A stretch of 44,354 nt of DNA from an uncultured Lachnospiraceae bacterium. GTDB taxonomy: Bacteria; Bacillota; Clostridia; Lachnospirales; Lachnospiraceae. Every line of letters starts with the position of its first letter. Within the stretch, counting starts at the first letter, position 1. The position numbers and the translations under genes are program-made. The stretch spans positions 1 through 44,354 of the forward strand of contig CANQVT010000020.1 of assembly GCA_947627365.1 (NCBI GenBank), read 5' to 3'. The notes below the pieces were generated by a model. It searched no databases. It was not told the origin of the DNA and worked only from the letters and a program-made list of their open reading frames with translations. This document shows positions 1 to 8,085 of the stretch, piece after piece.

Positions 1-76
1 CTGCCTTCGCGGCGATCTCGGTGATTGGCGACATAGTTGTCTCCTGTGCAATCTCGATGTCTGATTTGTAGCCCAT
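1..76 (-). CDS. fhs: Formate--tetrahydrofolate ligase, N-terminal end only
   Basis: The gene runs off the left edge, and only about 25 residues are visible. They start MGYKSDIEIAQETT and continue MSPITEIAAKA, which matches the N-terminus of formyl-THF synthetases (SDIEIAQ...ITEIA). The enzyme joins formate to tetrahydrofolate with ATP, the second step of the Wood-Ljungdahl methyl branch and a source of one-carbon units. An AAAGGAG ribosome binding site lies about 10 bases before the ATG at 76. The gene follows a roughly 370-nt leader from a sigma-A promoter at 456-484. The metV and metF genes 4-8 kb away fit the same pathway. Confidence 0.88.
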   Translation of the reverse strand, partial: MGYKSDIEIAQETTMSPITEIAAKA

Positions 77-120
77 GTGTGTCAAACTCCTTTCTTTAAA
101 TAAAATTATTATTTTGCTGT

Positions 121-299
121 AATGCAGAGCCGTGCTCAGCCTCGAAAAGCCTTCGGCTTTCCTCGGTCGCGGGCCCCTCGCCGGGGTGGCATCGCCCTCT
201 TTCAGAGAGCGATTACTTCGCCCTATCATCTGTCACGCAAATCGGCTTCTGTGAGCAAGCTCCTTCAGCCGATTGCGTTCCATCTGGCACGGCTCATTG
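121..299 (-). ncRNA. Structured leader RNA upstream of fhs (unassigned)
   Basis: Read on the minus strand, this stretch is closed by a perfect 9-bp stem: GAGCCGTGC (complement of 287-295) pairs with GCACGGCTC (complement of 127-135). AATG/CATT can extend it outward past a small bulge. Inside are at least four more hairpins: 237-276 (AATCGGCT/AGCCGATT), 191-213 (ATCGC.CTCT with a 3-nt loop), 174-186 (CCCC/GGGG) and 146-160 (AAAGCC/GGCTTT). This multi-branched design of about 180 nt is what a riboswitch or conserved ncRNA looks like. I see no clear match to the folate or ZTP riboswitch consensus. A raiA-type RNA is one possibility I cannot test. No terminator separates it from fhs, so it is probably a leader. 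Confidence 0.6.
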
Positions 300-455
300 T
301 TTACGCGCAAAAAAACTGCGCAAAAATAGCCAATGCCATTTCACGCAGTAGCGGAAGCGATACCATAACGCGGGAGATTCCCTTCGTTCACATAAAGACC
401 TTCCCATCGTGTGACACTTAACGTACAGTATCTTCTCTACTTTTTATTCGTTGGT

Positions 456-484
456 ATTATAACAAATGATTTCGAGTTCGTCAA
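456..484 (-). promoter_or_regulatory. Sigma-A promoter of the fhs leader
   Basis: On the minus strand there is TTGACG, a 17-nt spacer, then a perfect TATAAT (456-461). Transcription would start near 448 and run leftward through about 150 nt of unremarkable sequence, then the structured RNA at 121-299, then fhs. The stretch from 300 to 448 holds a small GCGCA/TGCGC hairpin flanked by T-runs and no convincing gene. Confidence 0.85.
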
Positions 485-531
485 GAATTTATCAGAAATT
501 TTGCAGAATCATTTTGGGTCCTTTGGGCACT

Positions 532-1293
532 TCAAAGCAGGCTTTGCACCCATTCCGCCAACACCCCGCAGGTCTCCCGCAGGACATTGTGCGGCTGCAT
601 CCCCAGATCGGCCGACGCCGGGATTCCGGACACATGCGCGTATCCCTGCTTTTCCGCCAGCATCATCGCACGGTATACGTGAAAACTGTTTGTGAGCACT
701 CCGACCCTGTCCTCAGACGGATTCAGAAATTTTGCCGAGAAGCTGAGATTTTCCCGCGTGCTCGTCGACTTGTCCTCCAGAAGCATGCGTTCCTCTTCGA
801 TCCCCTGCTCCGTCAGATAACGGCGCATACACTCCGCCTCGCTGATGCCCTCATCGGGTCCCTGACCGCCCGAGAGGATCAGCATGGTATCCGGGTTCTC
901 CCGCGCATACTCCGCCGCCCGGTCCAGCCGCCTGCGAAGTGCCCGGGACGGACGTTCTCCGCGCACCTGCGCTCCGAGCACGATCACATAATCCAGCCCT
1001 GCCTCCGGCTGTACATGCATCGATGCCACAATACGGCTTCCCACCAGCACCAGCACAACAATTCCGGCGATCAGCAGAGCAAACATCCCTCTGATCACAT
1101 ACCGAAGCATCGCCGCCTCCGGCTGTGCCGCCGCACGGATCTGCAGCCGCCACAGCAACAGAAAAAAGAGTCCGCCAAGCACCCAGAGCCAGGAAAGGCT
1201 TGTTCGTATCCCTGCGTACGCTGTGATTCCAATATAGTAAATAAAGCAAAGGATGCCCAGCACCAGGCATCCCGTCTGCAACACATGTTTCAT
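532..1293 (-). CDS. YdcF/SanA-type DUF218 membrane protein
   Basis: The protein has about 253 residues. Its N-terminal third is hydrophobic, with three likely membrane helices (about residues 5-27, 33-48 and 68-88). A soluble DUF218 domain follows, with the family's blocks: YVIVLGAQVRG with an RL(D)RA helix, LILSGGQG with E(A)xxM, EDKSTSTREN and TNSFHVYRA. DUF218 proteins are linked to envelope and cell-wall functions, but their reaction is not settled. I chose the ATG at 1293 because GGAGG lies 5 nt before it. An in-frame ATG at 1305 with AGGAG only 3 nt away is the alternative. Upstream in-frame sequence overlaps the SEC-C gene and is not protein-like. The gene may share a transcript with the SEC-C gene. 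Confidence 0.8.
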   Translation of the reverse strand: MKHVLQTGCLVLGILCFIYYIGITAYAGIRTSLSWLWVLGGLFFLLLWRLQIRAAAQPEAAMLRYVIRGMFALLIAGIVVLVLVGSRIVASMHVQPEAGLDYVIVLGAQVRGERPSRALRRRLDRAAEYARENPDTMLILSGGQGPDEGISEAECMRRYLTEQGIEEERMLLEDKSTSTRENLSFSAKFLNPSEDRVGVLTNSFHVYRAMMLAEKQGYAHVSGIPASADLGMQPHNVLRETCGVLAEWVQSLL

Positions 1294-1444
1294 TTCGTCC
1301 TCCATGTACTCCTGCAAACCAGACGACAGTTTCGATTCAGGAAAGCCCGTCTGCCATCGCGGGACTACAATGCCAGGATCGATCTGCGGCACTGCTCTTT
1401 CAATCGCAGCAGCGCATGATTTCCAGATCGCTCTGACAGGTACA

Positions 1445-1945
1445 TTACCGTCCGCAGCAATACTTGTACTTCTTACCGCTCCCGCACGGGCACGGATCGT
1501 TCCGCCCCACCTTCGGTCCCTTGACAATCGTGTGCATCTTCTTTGCCTCAAGATACAGCGTCTTGCGCTTCTCCTCGTCGAAGATCTTCTCCCACGCCGG
1601 AAGCCCGTAAAGCCACTCTGCCTTCGCGTCGACCATGTTCCTGTACAGGCTTTCGTTATCAAAATCGAGACTGACGACCGTATCCTCCTCCATCTCCTCG
1701 ATCGGGTTCGGCTGCTTCAGGCTGTCGTTGATCCCGTCCAGAAAACCGACCATCGTCATTACAGAAAGTCCGTACTTCTCCGCCAGCTCCTTCACCGTGC
1801 CGGAAACAGCCTCCTCCGGGTTCTCCAGAAGCTGCTCGTAGACGCCCTTCTCCTGCTTAAAATAATCCGCCCAGAACCGCTCCAGCTGCCTCTTGTCCGC
1901 TTCCTGTGAATAGGCTGTCTCTCTCCATGCCTCCAACAATCCCAT
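1445..1945 (-). CDS. SEC-C motif metal-binding protein
   Basis: The protein has 166 residues. The last 20 form a SEC-C zinc motif ([17 protein letters not shown]), as found at the C-terminus of SecA and in many small stand-alone proteins. The N-terminal 110 residues are a charged, mainly helical region of no family I can name. The role is unknown; SEC-C modules bind zinc and often mediate contact with protein or nucleic acid partners. The start ATG at 1945 opens [13 protein letters not shown]. Confidence 0.85.
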   Translation of the reverse strand: MGLLEAWRETAYSQEADKRQLERFWADYFKQEKGVYEQLLENPEEAVSGTVKELAEKYGLSVMTMVGFLDGINDSLKQPNPIEEMEEDTVVSLDFDNESLYRNMVDAKAEWLYGLPAWEKIFDEEKRKTLYLEAKKMHTIVKGPKVGRNDPCPCGSGKKYKYCCGR

Positions 1946-2111
1946 TTTACTCTACCATCCTTTATCAAATCTGTCGTTATAATCTTGGCTGCCAAGCCGC
2001 GGCGTCCTCGCCCTTTGAATCCATCTGCAAGCACTCCTTCTGCTGCCCGCGATTTCACAGCCGACTGCCTTCGCGAAGAGTATATCCCATTTTTTCCGCT
2101 CTGGCAAGCCC

Positions 2112-4274
2112 CTATGATCGCAGCAAGGTCAACAGCTTCTTGATATCGACCGGCTTAGCGACAAAATCATCCATCCCGCACTCGATCGCTTTCTCCCGAT
2201 CCTCCTCGAAAGAGTTCGCCGTGCACGCAAAGATCCGGACTGTCTTCGCGTCCGCCCTGGGCAGCGCGCGGATCTCCTTCGACGCCTCATAGCCATCCTT
2301 CTCCGGCATTCGAAGGTCCATGAGGATTACGCGGTACTCGCCCTCCGCGGAAGCCGCGAAAAGATCGACCGCCACCTGCCCGTTCACAGCGAGAGTCGTC
2401 TGGAACCCCTCCTCCCGCAGGATCTCCGTGAGGATCTGCCCGTTCAGCTCGTTGTCCTCCGCAATGAGAATGTGACAGCCCTCCGGGATCTCTCCACCGC
2501 GCGCCTCCGCGCTCTGAATCGCGGTTTTGAGTTCTTCACGCACGATCTCGGCCGGGAAAGAAAGCGTAAAGCAGCTTCCCTGTCCGAGCTTACTCTCAAC
2601 GCTCAAGCTTCCTCCCATCAGCTGGGCGAGCAGATAGCTGATCGACATGCCAAGCCCCGTACCCTGGTTGCCCTTGGAGACCGTGTTCCGCTCCTGCGTA
2701 AACGAGTGGAAGATCTTCTGTTGGAATTCCTCGCTGATCCCGCAACCCGTATCAGACACCTTGATCTCTGTGGACGTCTGTCCATCTCCGGACGGCGTCT
2801 GGCGCACCTGCACACGGATACTTCCGCCCACCGGCGTGAACTTATACGCATTGTCAATGATGTTCAGCACGATCTGCTCCAGACGAATCTCATCCCCCAC
2901 AATGAACGGGTGCGGGATGTCCATATCCATCTGAAAATCGATCTCTTTGTCCGCCATACGGCTCTTCTCGATCGTCTCGATCATCGTCAGCACATCTTTC
3001 AGGGAAAACGGACTGCTGACCAGCTCCATTTTGTTCATCTCAAGCTTCGACATATCCAGAATATCGTTGATCAAGGACTGCAAATACTTCGCCGTCGCCG
3101 ACGACTGGTGCAGATAATCCTTCAGCTTCTGCCGATTGTCAATGTTCTGCTCCATCAGGTAATTAAGCCCGATCATACCGTTTAACGGCGTGCGGATCTC
3201 ATGGCTCATCGTCGAAAGGAAATTGCCCTTCGCCTTTGCCTCTGCCTGTGCGTCCGCCGTCCGCAGACGATAGCGGGCAATCATCGCGATCATAAAGAGA
3301 ACCAGAACAAACGCCGCCGCCAGCGCGAGCAGTGCATAGCGATATCGGTAAAAGAGATCCCCATAAGTGAGATCATAGATGTTTTCCATCGTCTCCTCTA
3401 TAATATAGCTCGTCACCTCGTCCTCGGTGAGCAGGCTGATCGTGCGGTCAATCACTTCGATCAGCTCCTCACAGCGCTCCCACGCTTTTCCCTCCTTCTC
3501 CTCCAGAGGAGTCACGGCAGAAAAGCAGAGCTCGTCGTCCATCCCAATCACCGGAACGACGATCAGTTTCTCGTACACAGGCTTGTACAGATAGCGCTCC
3601 GCGACAAACTGATTCTGAATCAGAAGATCCACACTGCCGTTGTTCACGGCGTCAAAACAGTCCTCCATCGTCTCATAATCGACCAACTCAAAATTCGGGT
3701 ACATGGACGCCATAACCTTCTTGAGCGTCTGTGATCCGGTCGAGACCGCCACCCTCAGCTGCGCGTTTGCATCGAACACGAGATCCGGCCGCCCCACGAC
3801 CACCTTCTTGCTTGTGAGATACGGATGGCTGATGAGGATTCCGCGGGCCTTCTTGTTCTCCTCGTTGTACTCCACACTGGTCACGAAGTCGAAGCCCTCT
3901 CCCAGCAGGTAATCGTATGTCACCGGGCCGCTCGGCAGCTCTACATACTCAAACTGTAGTCCGCTGATCTCCTGCATATGATCAAAGATCTTTCGGGAGA
4001 TGCCATCGAACTCACCGTCTTTATTTTTAAAAGAAACCGGATTGCGGTCGCCGACGTATCCGACCTTCAGAACACCGAATTCTCCGTTGCGCTCCCGCTC
4101 CTCCTGCGTGAAGTCCGCCAAAACTCCGTCGACATCTGTGCCCGTCGCTGCAGTTTCGCCAGAAAGCGTCTCTGTCTCCGGTTCCGCAGCTCTTCCGACC
4201 AGCAATCCTGCGCACATAAAAATACCGAACGCCCACGCAATCGCAGCTATATTTCTGAACCTGGCGCTGTTCAT
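2112..4274 (-). CDS. Hybrid sensor histidine kinase with solute-binding sensor domain
   Basis: The protein has 720 residues. Order: N-terminal membrane/signal segment (about 10-28), an SBP_bac_3-type periplasmic binding domain (about 65-295), a membrane helix (about 314-334), a HisKA domain with the phospho-acceptor in MSHEIRTPLNG (His358), an HATPase domain (N-box NIIDNAYK near 471, G-boxes DTGCGI and GTGLGM), and a C-terminal receiver with acidic pair ED near 606, phospho-site Asp653 in LMDLRMP and Lys707. This is the BvgS/EvgS layout: ligand binding outside triggers an internal His-Asp relay. No downstream regulator or Hpt gene is adjacent, so the output partner is unknown. A perfect sigma-A promoter lies 66 nt upstream. 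Confidence 0.93.
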   Translation of the reverse strand: MNSARFRNIAAIAWAFGIFMCAGLLVGRAAEPETETLSGETAATGTDVDGVLADFTQEERERNGEFGVLKVGYVGDRNPVSFKNKDGEFDGISRKIFDHMQEISGLQFEYVELPSGPVTYDYLLGEGFDFVTSVEYNEENKKARGILISHPYLTSKKVVVGRPDLVFDANAQLRVAVSTGSQTLKKVMASMYPNFELVDYETMEDCFDAVNNGSVDLLIQNQFVAERYLYKPVYEKLIVVPVIGMDDELCFSAVTPLEEKEGKAWERCEELIEVIDRTISLLTEDEVTSYIIEETMENIYDLTYGDLFYRYRYALLALAAAFVLVLFMIAMIARYRLRTADAQAEAKAKGNFLSTMSHEIRTPLNGMIGLNYLMEQNIDNRQKLKDYLHQSSATAKYLQSLINDILDMSKLEMNKMELVSSPFSLKDVLTMIETIEKSRMADKEIDFQMDMDIPHPFIVGDEIRLEQIVLNIIDNAYKFTPVGGSIRVQVRQTPSGDGQTSTEIKVSDTGCGISEEFQQKIFHSFTQERNTVSKGNQGTGLGMSISYLLAQLMGGSLSVESKLGQGSCFTLSFPAEIVREELKTAIQSAEARGGEIPEGCHILIAEDNELNGQILTEILREEGFQTTLAVNGQVAVDLFAASAEGEYRVILMDLRMPEKDGYEASKEIRALPRADAKTVRIFACTANSFEEDREKAIECGMDDFVAKPVDIKKLLTLLRS

Positions 4275-4339
4275 ATATACACCCTCACATTCCTAAAAAC
4301 ACAATTTTTCCTTCATCTGACAACTTACTTACTAGGCGT

Positions 4340-4368
4340 ATTATAAACCCGCTTTGCGCATCTGTCAA
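4340..4368 (-). promoter_or_regulatory. Sigma-A promoter of the hybrid kinase gene
   Basis: On the minus strand there is a perfect TTGACA (4363-4368), a 17-nt spacer and a perfect TATAAT (4340-4345). It is divergent from the rnfC2/metVF promoter about 65 bp to the right. Confidence 0.88.
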
Positions 4369-4425
4369 AATAATACAGAAAAATTTCCGTTCCTCCTATA
4401 TTTAGACTGGATAATAAAAAGGTTC

Positions 4426-4436
4426 TATGCTATACT
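4426..4436 (+). promoter_or_regulatory. Probable extended -10 promoter of the rnfC2-metV-metF operon
   Basis: TATACT (4431-4436) is preceded by TG one base upstream (TGCTATACT), an extended -10 element. The -35 region is weak (TGGATA at 17-nt spacing). Transcription starting near 4442 would place the real start codon after that point. This argues against an upstream ATG at 4427 and for GTG 4463 or TTG 4475. Confidence 0.55.
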
Positions 4437-4474
4437 TGATTATACAATATTCCTCATGGAAGGTGGGTGAGCAA

Positions 4475-6439
4475 TTGGAAAACTATACCAAGTATCAGTT
4501 GAAAGAGCATGACGAGCTGGCTTCGGTACTTGCCGACAAAGACCATCTGTTCGTCATCGCCTGTAACAAATGCTTCAAAGAGTTCGAGACCACGGACGAG
4601 CCTGAATGCGAAGAGTTCGCGAAGATCGCAGCCGAGTGCGGCAAGACGGTCACAGGCAGCATGAAGGTCGACTTTTTGTGCAACAAGACCCAGACGGCGA
4701 AAAAGCTGGTAGACGCGATCCCGGAGGGCACACAGAATGTGTTCGTGATCTCCTGCGGACTGGGCGTCCAGACCATCGCCGAGCTCGCCGAACTTCCCGT
4801 ATACACAGCCACAAATTCGCTGAACTATACGGGACATCACGGCATGGCTCTCACGAAGAAGAGCTGCGACGCCTGCGCGCAGTGCTACCTGAACGTGACC
4901 GGCGGCATCTGCCCGATCGTCGACTGCTCCAAAAGCCTCGTCAACGGTCAGTGCGGCGGCGCGAAGAACGGCAAGTGCGAGGTCGACAGCAACAAGGACT
5001 GCGCGTGGGAGAAAATCTACCAACGGCTCGCGAAGCAGGGACGTCTGGAAGAATTCCTGAATCAGCCCGTGCAGCTGCGCGACTACTCAAGGACCAGCCA
5101 CAAATTCGTGGCCGACTATGTGAAGTCGATCCGCGAGAACCGTCTCGACGGCTACTACGGCGGCGTGCATCCGTCGGAGCGCAAGGAGTACTCCGAGCAT
5201 ATCGCCCTTGAGCGCTTCCCAGAGCCGGAGACCGTCGTGATCCCGCTGTCCATGCACGCGGGCGCCCCGGCGACCCCTGTCGTCGCGGTAGGCGACGAAG
5301 TTAAGGTCGGCCAGAAGATCGGCGAGTCCGCCGGCTTCATCAGCAGCCCGATCCACTCCAGCGTCAGCGGCACCGTCGTCGCAATCGAGCCGCGACTGCA
5401 CCCGACCAGGGGCGACCAGATGATGTCCGTCATCATCAAGTCGGACGGCAAAAATACTCTGCACGAATCCGTAAAGCCGCACGGTGATATTGAGAGCCTT
5501 ACCCCGGACGAGATCATCGAGATCGTCCGCGAGAGCGGCATCGTCGGCATGGGCGGCGCTGGCTTCCCGACCTCGGTCAAACTGAAGCCGAACAAGCCGG
5601 TCGACACCATTCTCCTGAACGGCTGCGAGTGCGAGCCGCTTCTGACCGCGGACCACAGGGTGCTTCTGGAGTTCTCGGACGACATCATCTACGGCCTGAA
5701 GGCGATCCTCAAGACCGTGGGCGCCGAGAAGGGCCTCATCGTGATCGAGGACAACAAGCCCGACGCGATCGAGCTGATGCAGTCCAAGGTGGCGGATATC
5801 GACAATATCGACGTTGTCGTGGCGAAGACGAAATACCCGCAGGGCGCTGAGAAGACGCTGATCAAGCGCGTCATGGGCAGACAGGTGCCGCGCGGCGGAC
5901 TTCCCGCAGATGTGGGCGTCGTCGTGAGCAACATCAGCACCACGAAGGCGATCGCAGACGCGATCCGTACCGGCATGCCGCTTGTGGAGCGCGTCGTCAC
6001 GGTGACCGGCGAGCACATCGCGAAGCCCGGCAACTACATCGTAAAGATCGGCACGAACGTCCGCGAGCTCATCGAGCACTGCGGCGGCATCGTCGGCGAC
6101 GATGTAACCGTCAAGATGGGCGGCCCGATGATGGGCTTTGTACTGAACGATCTGGACGTCCCGATCCTGAAGGGCTCGAACGGCATCATCGCCATCGACA
6201 CCGACCACACCGAGACCGTCGCGTGCATCAAGTGCGGGCGCTGCGTGGACGTCTGTCCGATGGAGCTCTCGCCGCTCTACTTCGCGAAGTACGCGGACGA
6301 GGAGAACTGGCAGGGCATGAAGGACATGAACGTCATGGACTGCGTCGAGTGCAGGTGCTGTGAGTACATCTGCTCCTCCAAGATCCCGCTGGTCTCCAGG
6401 ATCAAGGCCGGAAAAAATGCAGTAAGGGGGATGAAGTGA
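4475..6439 (+). CDS. RnfC2-like electron-transfer subunit with N-terminal MetV-like module
   Basis: The protein has about 654 residues from TTG 4475 (preceded by AGGTGGGTGA; GTG 4463 is the alternative). Residues 1 to about 205 closely resemble MetV, including the Cys block CDACAQCYLNVTGG...CGG..NGKCEVD (MTHFR C-terminal type). Residues from about 230 on are RnfC-like: a barrel-sandwich segment rich in pairs such as VGDEVKVGQKIG, a flavin/NADH motif GIVGMGGAGFPTSVKL, and two ferredoxin clusters (CIKCGRCVDVCP and CVECRCCEYIC). In some acetogens RnfC2 links NADH to the MetVF methylene-THF reductase, which matches the gene order here. The fusion of a MetV-like module to RnfC2, next to a second metV, is unusual. 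The exact electron donor is inference. Confidence 0.85.
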   Translation: MENYTKYQLKEHDELASVLADKDHLFVIACNKCFKEFETTDEPECEEFAKIAAECGKTVTGSMKVDFLCNKTQTAKKLVDAIPEGTQNVFVISCGLGVQTIAELAELPVYTATNSLNYTGHHGMALTKKSCDACAQCYLNVTGGICPIVDCSKSLVNGQCGGAKNGKCEVDSNKDCAWEKIYQRLAKQGRLEEFLNQPVQLRDYSRTSHKFVADYVKSIRENRLDGYYGGVHPSERKEYSEHIALERFPEPETVVIPLSMHAGAPATPVVAVGDEVKVGQKIGESAGFISSPIHSSVSGTVVAIEPRLHPTRGDQMMSVIIKSDGKNTLHESVKPHGDIESLTPDEIIEIVRESGIVGMGGAGFPTSVKLKPNKPVDTILLNGCECEPLLTADHRVLLEFSDDIIYGLKAILKTVGAEKGLIVIEDNKPDAIELMQSKVADIDNIDVVVAKTKYPQGAEKTLIKRVMGRQVPRGGLPADVGVVVSNISTTKAIADAIRTGMPLVERVVTVTGEHIAKPGNYIVKIGTNVRELIEHCGGIVGDDVTVKMGGPMMGFVLNDLDVPILKGSNGIIAIDTDHTETVACIKCGRCVDVCPMELSPLYFAKYADEENWQGMKDMNVMDCVECRCCEYICSSKIPLVSRIKAGKNAVRGMK

Positions 6440-6440
6440 T

Positions 6441-7061
6441 ATGTTGATTACCGAATTGAAATCCAAAGAAACGATCCTCTCACTGGCGGACGGCAAGAAG
6501 GTCTTCATCATCAACTGCCACGGCTGCAAGGAGACCCGGTTCCCGGAAAAGGAAGCTGCGGAATTACAGAAGGAATTATCCGCTGACGGAAACGTGACCG
6601 GATGCATCACCACCGATTACATATGCAACCCGGAGAATCTAAAGCTGCGCCTCGAGCATCACATGAGCGAGATTGAGGCGGCTGACGTGGTGCTCGTCTT
6701 CTCCTGCGGCGTCGGCGTACAGACCGTCGCTGAGTATCTGGAGCCCAAGAAGGTCTGCGCTGCCTGCGATACCTACCGTCTGCCGGGCTTCCAGGGCGTG
6801 ACACCGCTCGAGCACGACTGCGGTCAGTGCGGCGAGTGCTACCTGAACCTGACCGGCGGCATCTGCCCGATCACGGCCTGCTCCAAGAGCCTTATAAACG
6901 GCCAGTGCGGCGGCTCCAAGAACGGCAAGTGCGAGGTCGACTGCGAGATGGACTGCGGCTGGGAGCGCATCTACCGGCGCCTCGAGAAGATCGGACGTCT
7001 GGACGTGCTGAAGTGCCCGACCCAGATCCGCAATTTCGCGACGGACGACGCTGTAAAATAA
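6441..7061 (+). CDS. metV: MetV, zinc-containing subunit of methylene-THF reductase
   Basis: The protein has 206 residues, starts 2 nt after the previous stop, and has GGGGG in front of the ATG. The N-terminal half holds a Cys pair in INCHGCKE and the block VLVFSCGVGVQTVAEYL. The C-terminal half is the MTHFR C-terminal Cys-rich domain (CGQCGECYLNLTGGICP, CSKSL, GQCGGSKNGKCEVDC). MetV partners MetF to reduce methylene-THF to methyl-THF in acetogens. It is a clear paralogue of the N-terminal part of the preceding protein along its whole length, so the pair arose by duplication and fusion. Confidence 0.88.
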   Translation: MLITELKSKETILSLADGKKVFIINCHGCKETRFPEKEAAELQKELSADGNVTGCITTDYICNPENLKLRLEHHMSEIEAADVVLVFSCGVGVQTVAEYLEPKKVCAACDTYRLPGFQGVTPLEHDCGQCGECYLNLTGGICPITACSKSLINGQCGGSKNGKCEVDCEMDCGWERIYRRLEKIGRLDVLKCPTQIRNFATDDAVK

Positions 7062-7092
7062 AAATAAAAAATATGATTAGGAGCATAAAAGA

Positions 7093-7971
7093 ATGAAAAT
7101 TACTGAATTGTTTGAGCGCGGCGAATTCGTAGTTTCTGCGGAAGTAGGGCCGCCAAAAGGATGTCACATCGAGGGTCTTCTCGAAGAAGCGAAAACATAT
7201 CTGAAGGGCGTCACAGCAGTGAACGTGACGGACAACCAGTCCTCCGTGATGCGTCTCGGATCTCTGGCGACATGTAAGGCTCTGCTGGACGAGGGACTTA
7301 CCCCGATCTTCCAGCTCACCTGCCGCGACCGGAACCGTATCGCGCTGCAGTCCGATCTGCTGAGCGCGGCGATGCTCGGGATCGAGAATCTTCTGCTGCT
7401 GACGGGCGACCACACGAAGATGGGCGACCACCCGCAGGCGAAGCCGGTCTTCGACCTGGATTCCGTCTCCCTGATCCACACCGTGAAGCTGCTTGAGTCC
7501 GGCGTGGACTTAGGCGGGAACGAGCTGGTCGGCGAGCCGCCGAAGTTTGCGAAGGGCGCGGTTGTCTCTCCGTGCAGTGACTCTCTCGACGCGCAGCTTG
7601 CGAAGATGGAGCGCAAGGTGGCCGCAGGCGTGGACTACTTCCAGACGCAGGCCGTCTTCGAGCCGGAGAAGTTCATCAAGTTCATGGAGAAGGCGAAGCA
7701 GTTCGGCAAGCCGGTACAGCTTGGCGTCGTAATCCCGAAGTCCGCCGGCATGGCGAAGTACATGAACAACAACGTCGCCGGCATCCATGTTCCGGACGAG
7801 ATGATCGAGGAGCTCAAGGCCGACAAGGAAAAGACCAAGGCTGGCATCACCGGCACCGAGATCACGGCACGCATCATCAAGGAATGCAAGCCGTACTGCC
7901 AGGGCGTACATATCATGGCGCTCGGCTGGGAATCCAAGATCCCGGGCCTGCTCGAGATGGCTGGAATCTAA
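7093..7971 (+). CDS. metF: Methylenetetrahydrofolate reductase, catalytic flavoprotein
   Basis: The protein has 292 residues of MTHFR TIM-barrel type. It starts FVVSAEVGPPKG (the family's acidic residue in the EV.PPKG stretch), with VNVTDNQSS, FQLTCRDRN (folate/FAD contact region), LLLLTGDH and a C-terminal VHIMALGWE. It reduces methylene-THF to methyl-THF, the last step of the Wood-Ljungdahl methyl branch, presumably with MetV and the RnfC2-like protein upstream. AGGAG lies about 10 nt before the ATG. It ends the operon, and a strong terminator follows. Confidence 0.93.
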   Translation: MKITELFERGEFVVSAEVGPPKGCHIEGLLEEAKTYLKGVTAVNVTDNQSSVMRLGSLATCKALLDEGLTPIFQLTCRDRNRIALQSDLLSAAMLGIENLLLLTGDHTKMGDHPQAKPVFDLDSVSLIHTVKLLESGVDLGGNELVGEPPKFAKGAVVSPCSDSLDAQLAKMERKVAAGVDYFQTQAVFEPEKFIKFMEKAKQFGKPVQLGVVIPKSAGMAKYMNNNVAGIHVPDEMIEELKADKEKTKAGITGTEITARIIKECKPYCQGVHIMALGWESKIPGLLEMAGI

Positions 7972-8004
7972 AGCAGCAAATTTTTTTCTCGCGGATCTGC
8001 ATAC

Positions 8005-8056
8005 AAAGAGGGCATCCCTCAAGTCATTTCAAATGACTTTTGGGACACCCTCTTTT
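8005..8056. terminator. Strong bidirectional terminator between metF and the RiPP locus
   Basis: The stem is built of three matched blocks: AAAGAGGG/CCCTCTTT outside, TCCC/GGGA in the middle, and AAGTCATTT/AAATGACTT around a 1-nt loop. A T-run follows on the plus strand and an A-run precedes it, so it can end both metF (plus) and the secreted-protein gene (minus), which converge here. Confidence 0.9.
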
Positions 8057-8085
8057 ATTATCGCTTTGCTTATCTGTATCTGTCT

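Noticed and set aside
122-421. A 99-codon open frame on the plus strand opposite the fhs leader
   Set aside because: Basic, low-complexity composition, no ribosome binding site, and it lies antisense to a structured RNA with a good promoter on the other strand.
77-455. A tetrahydrofolate or ZTP riboswitch controlling fhs
   Set aside because: The setting suits it, but I could not find the conserved sequence blocks of either class, so I left the RNA unassigned.
1294-1662. A longer N-terminus for the YdcF-like protein
   Set aside because: The extra 120 or so residues are Arg-rich and overlap the SEC-C gene out of frame; GGAGG sits in front of the ATG at 1293.
1984-1997. CTTGGC-T-GCCAAG palindrome as an operator
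   Set aside because: It is a single short inverted repeat with no second copy and no clear promoter next to it.
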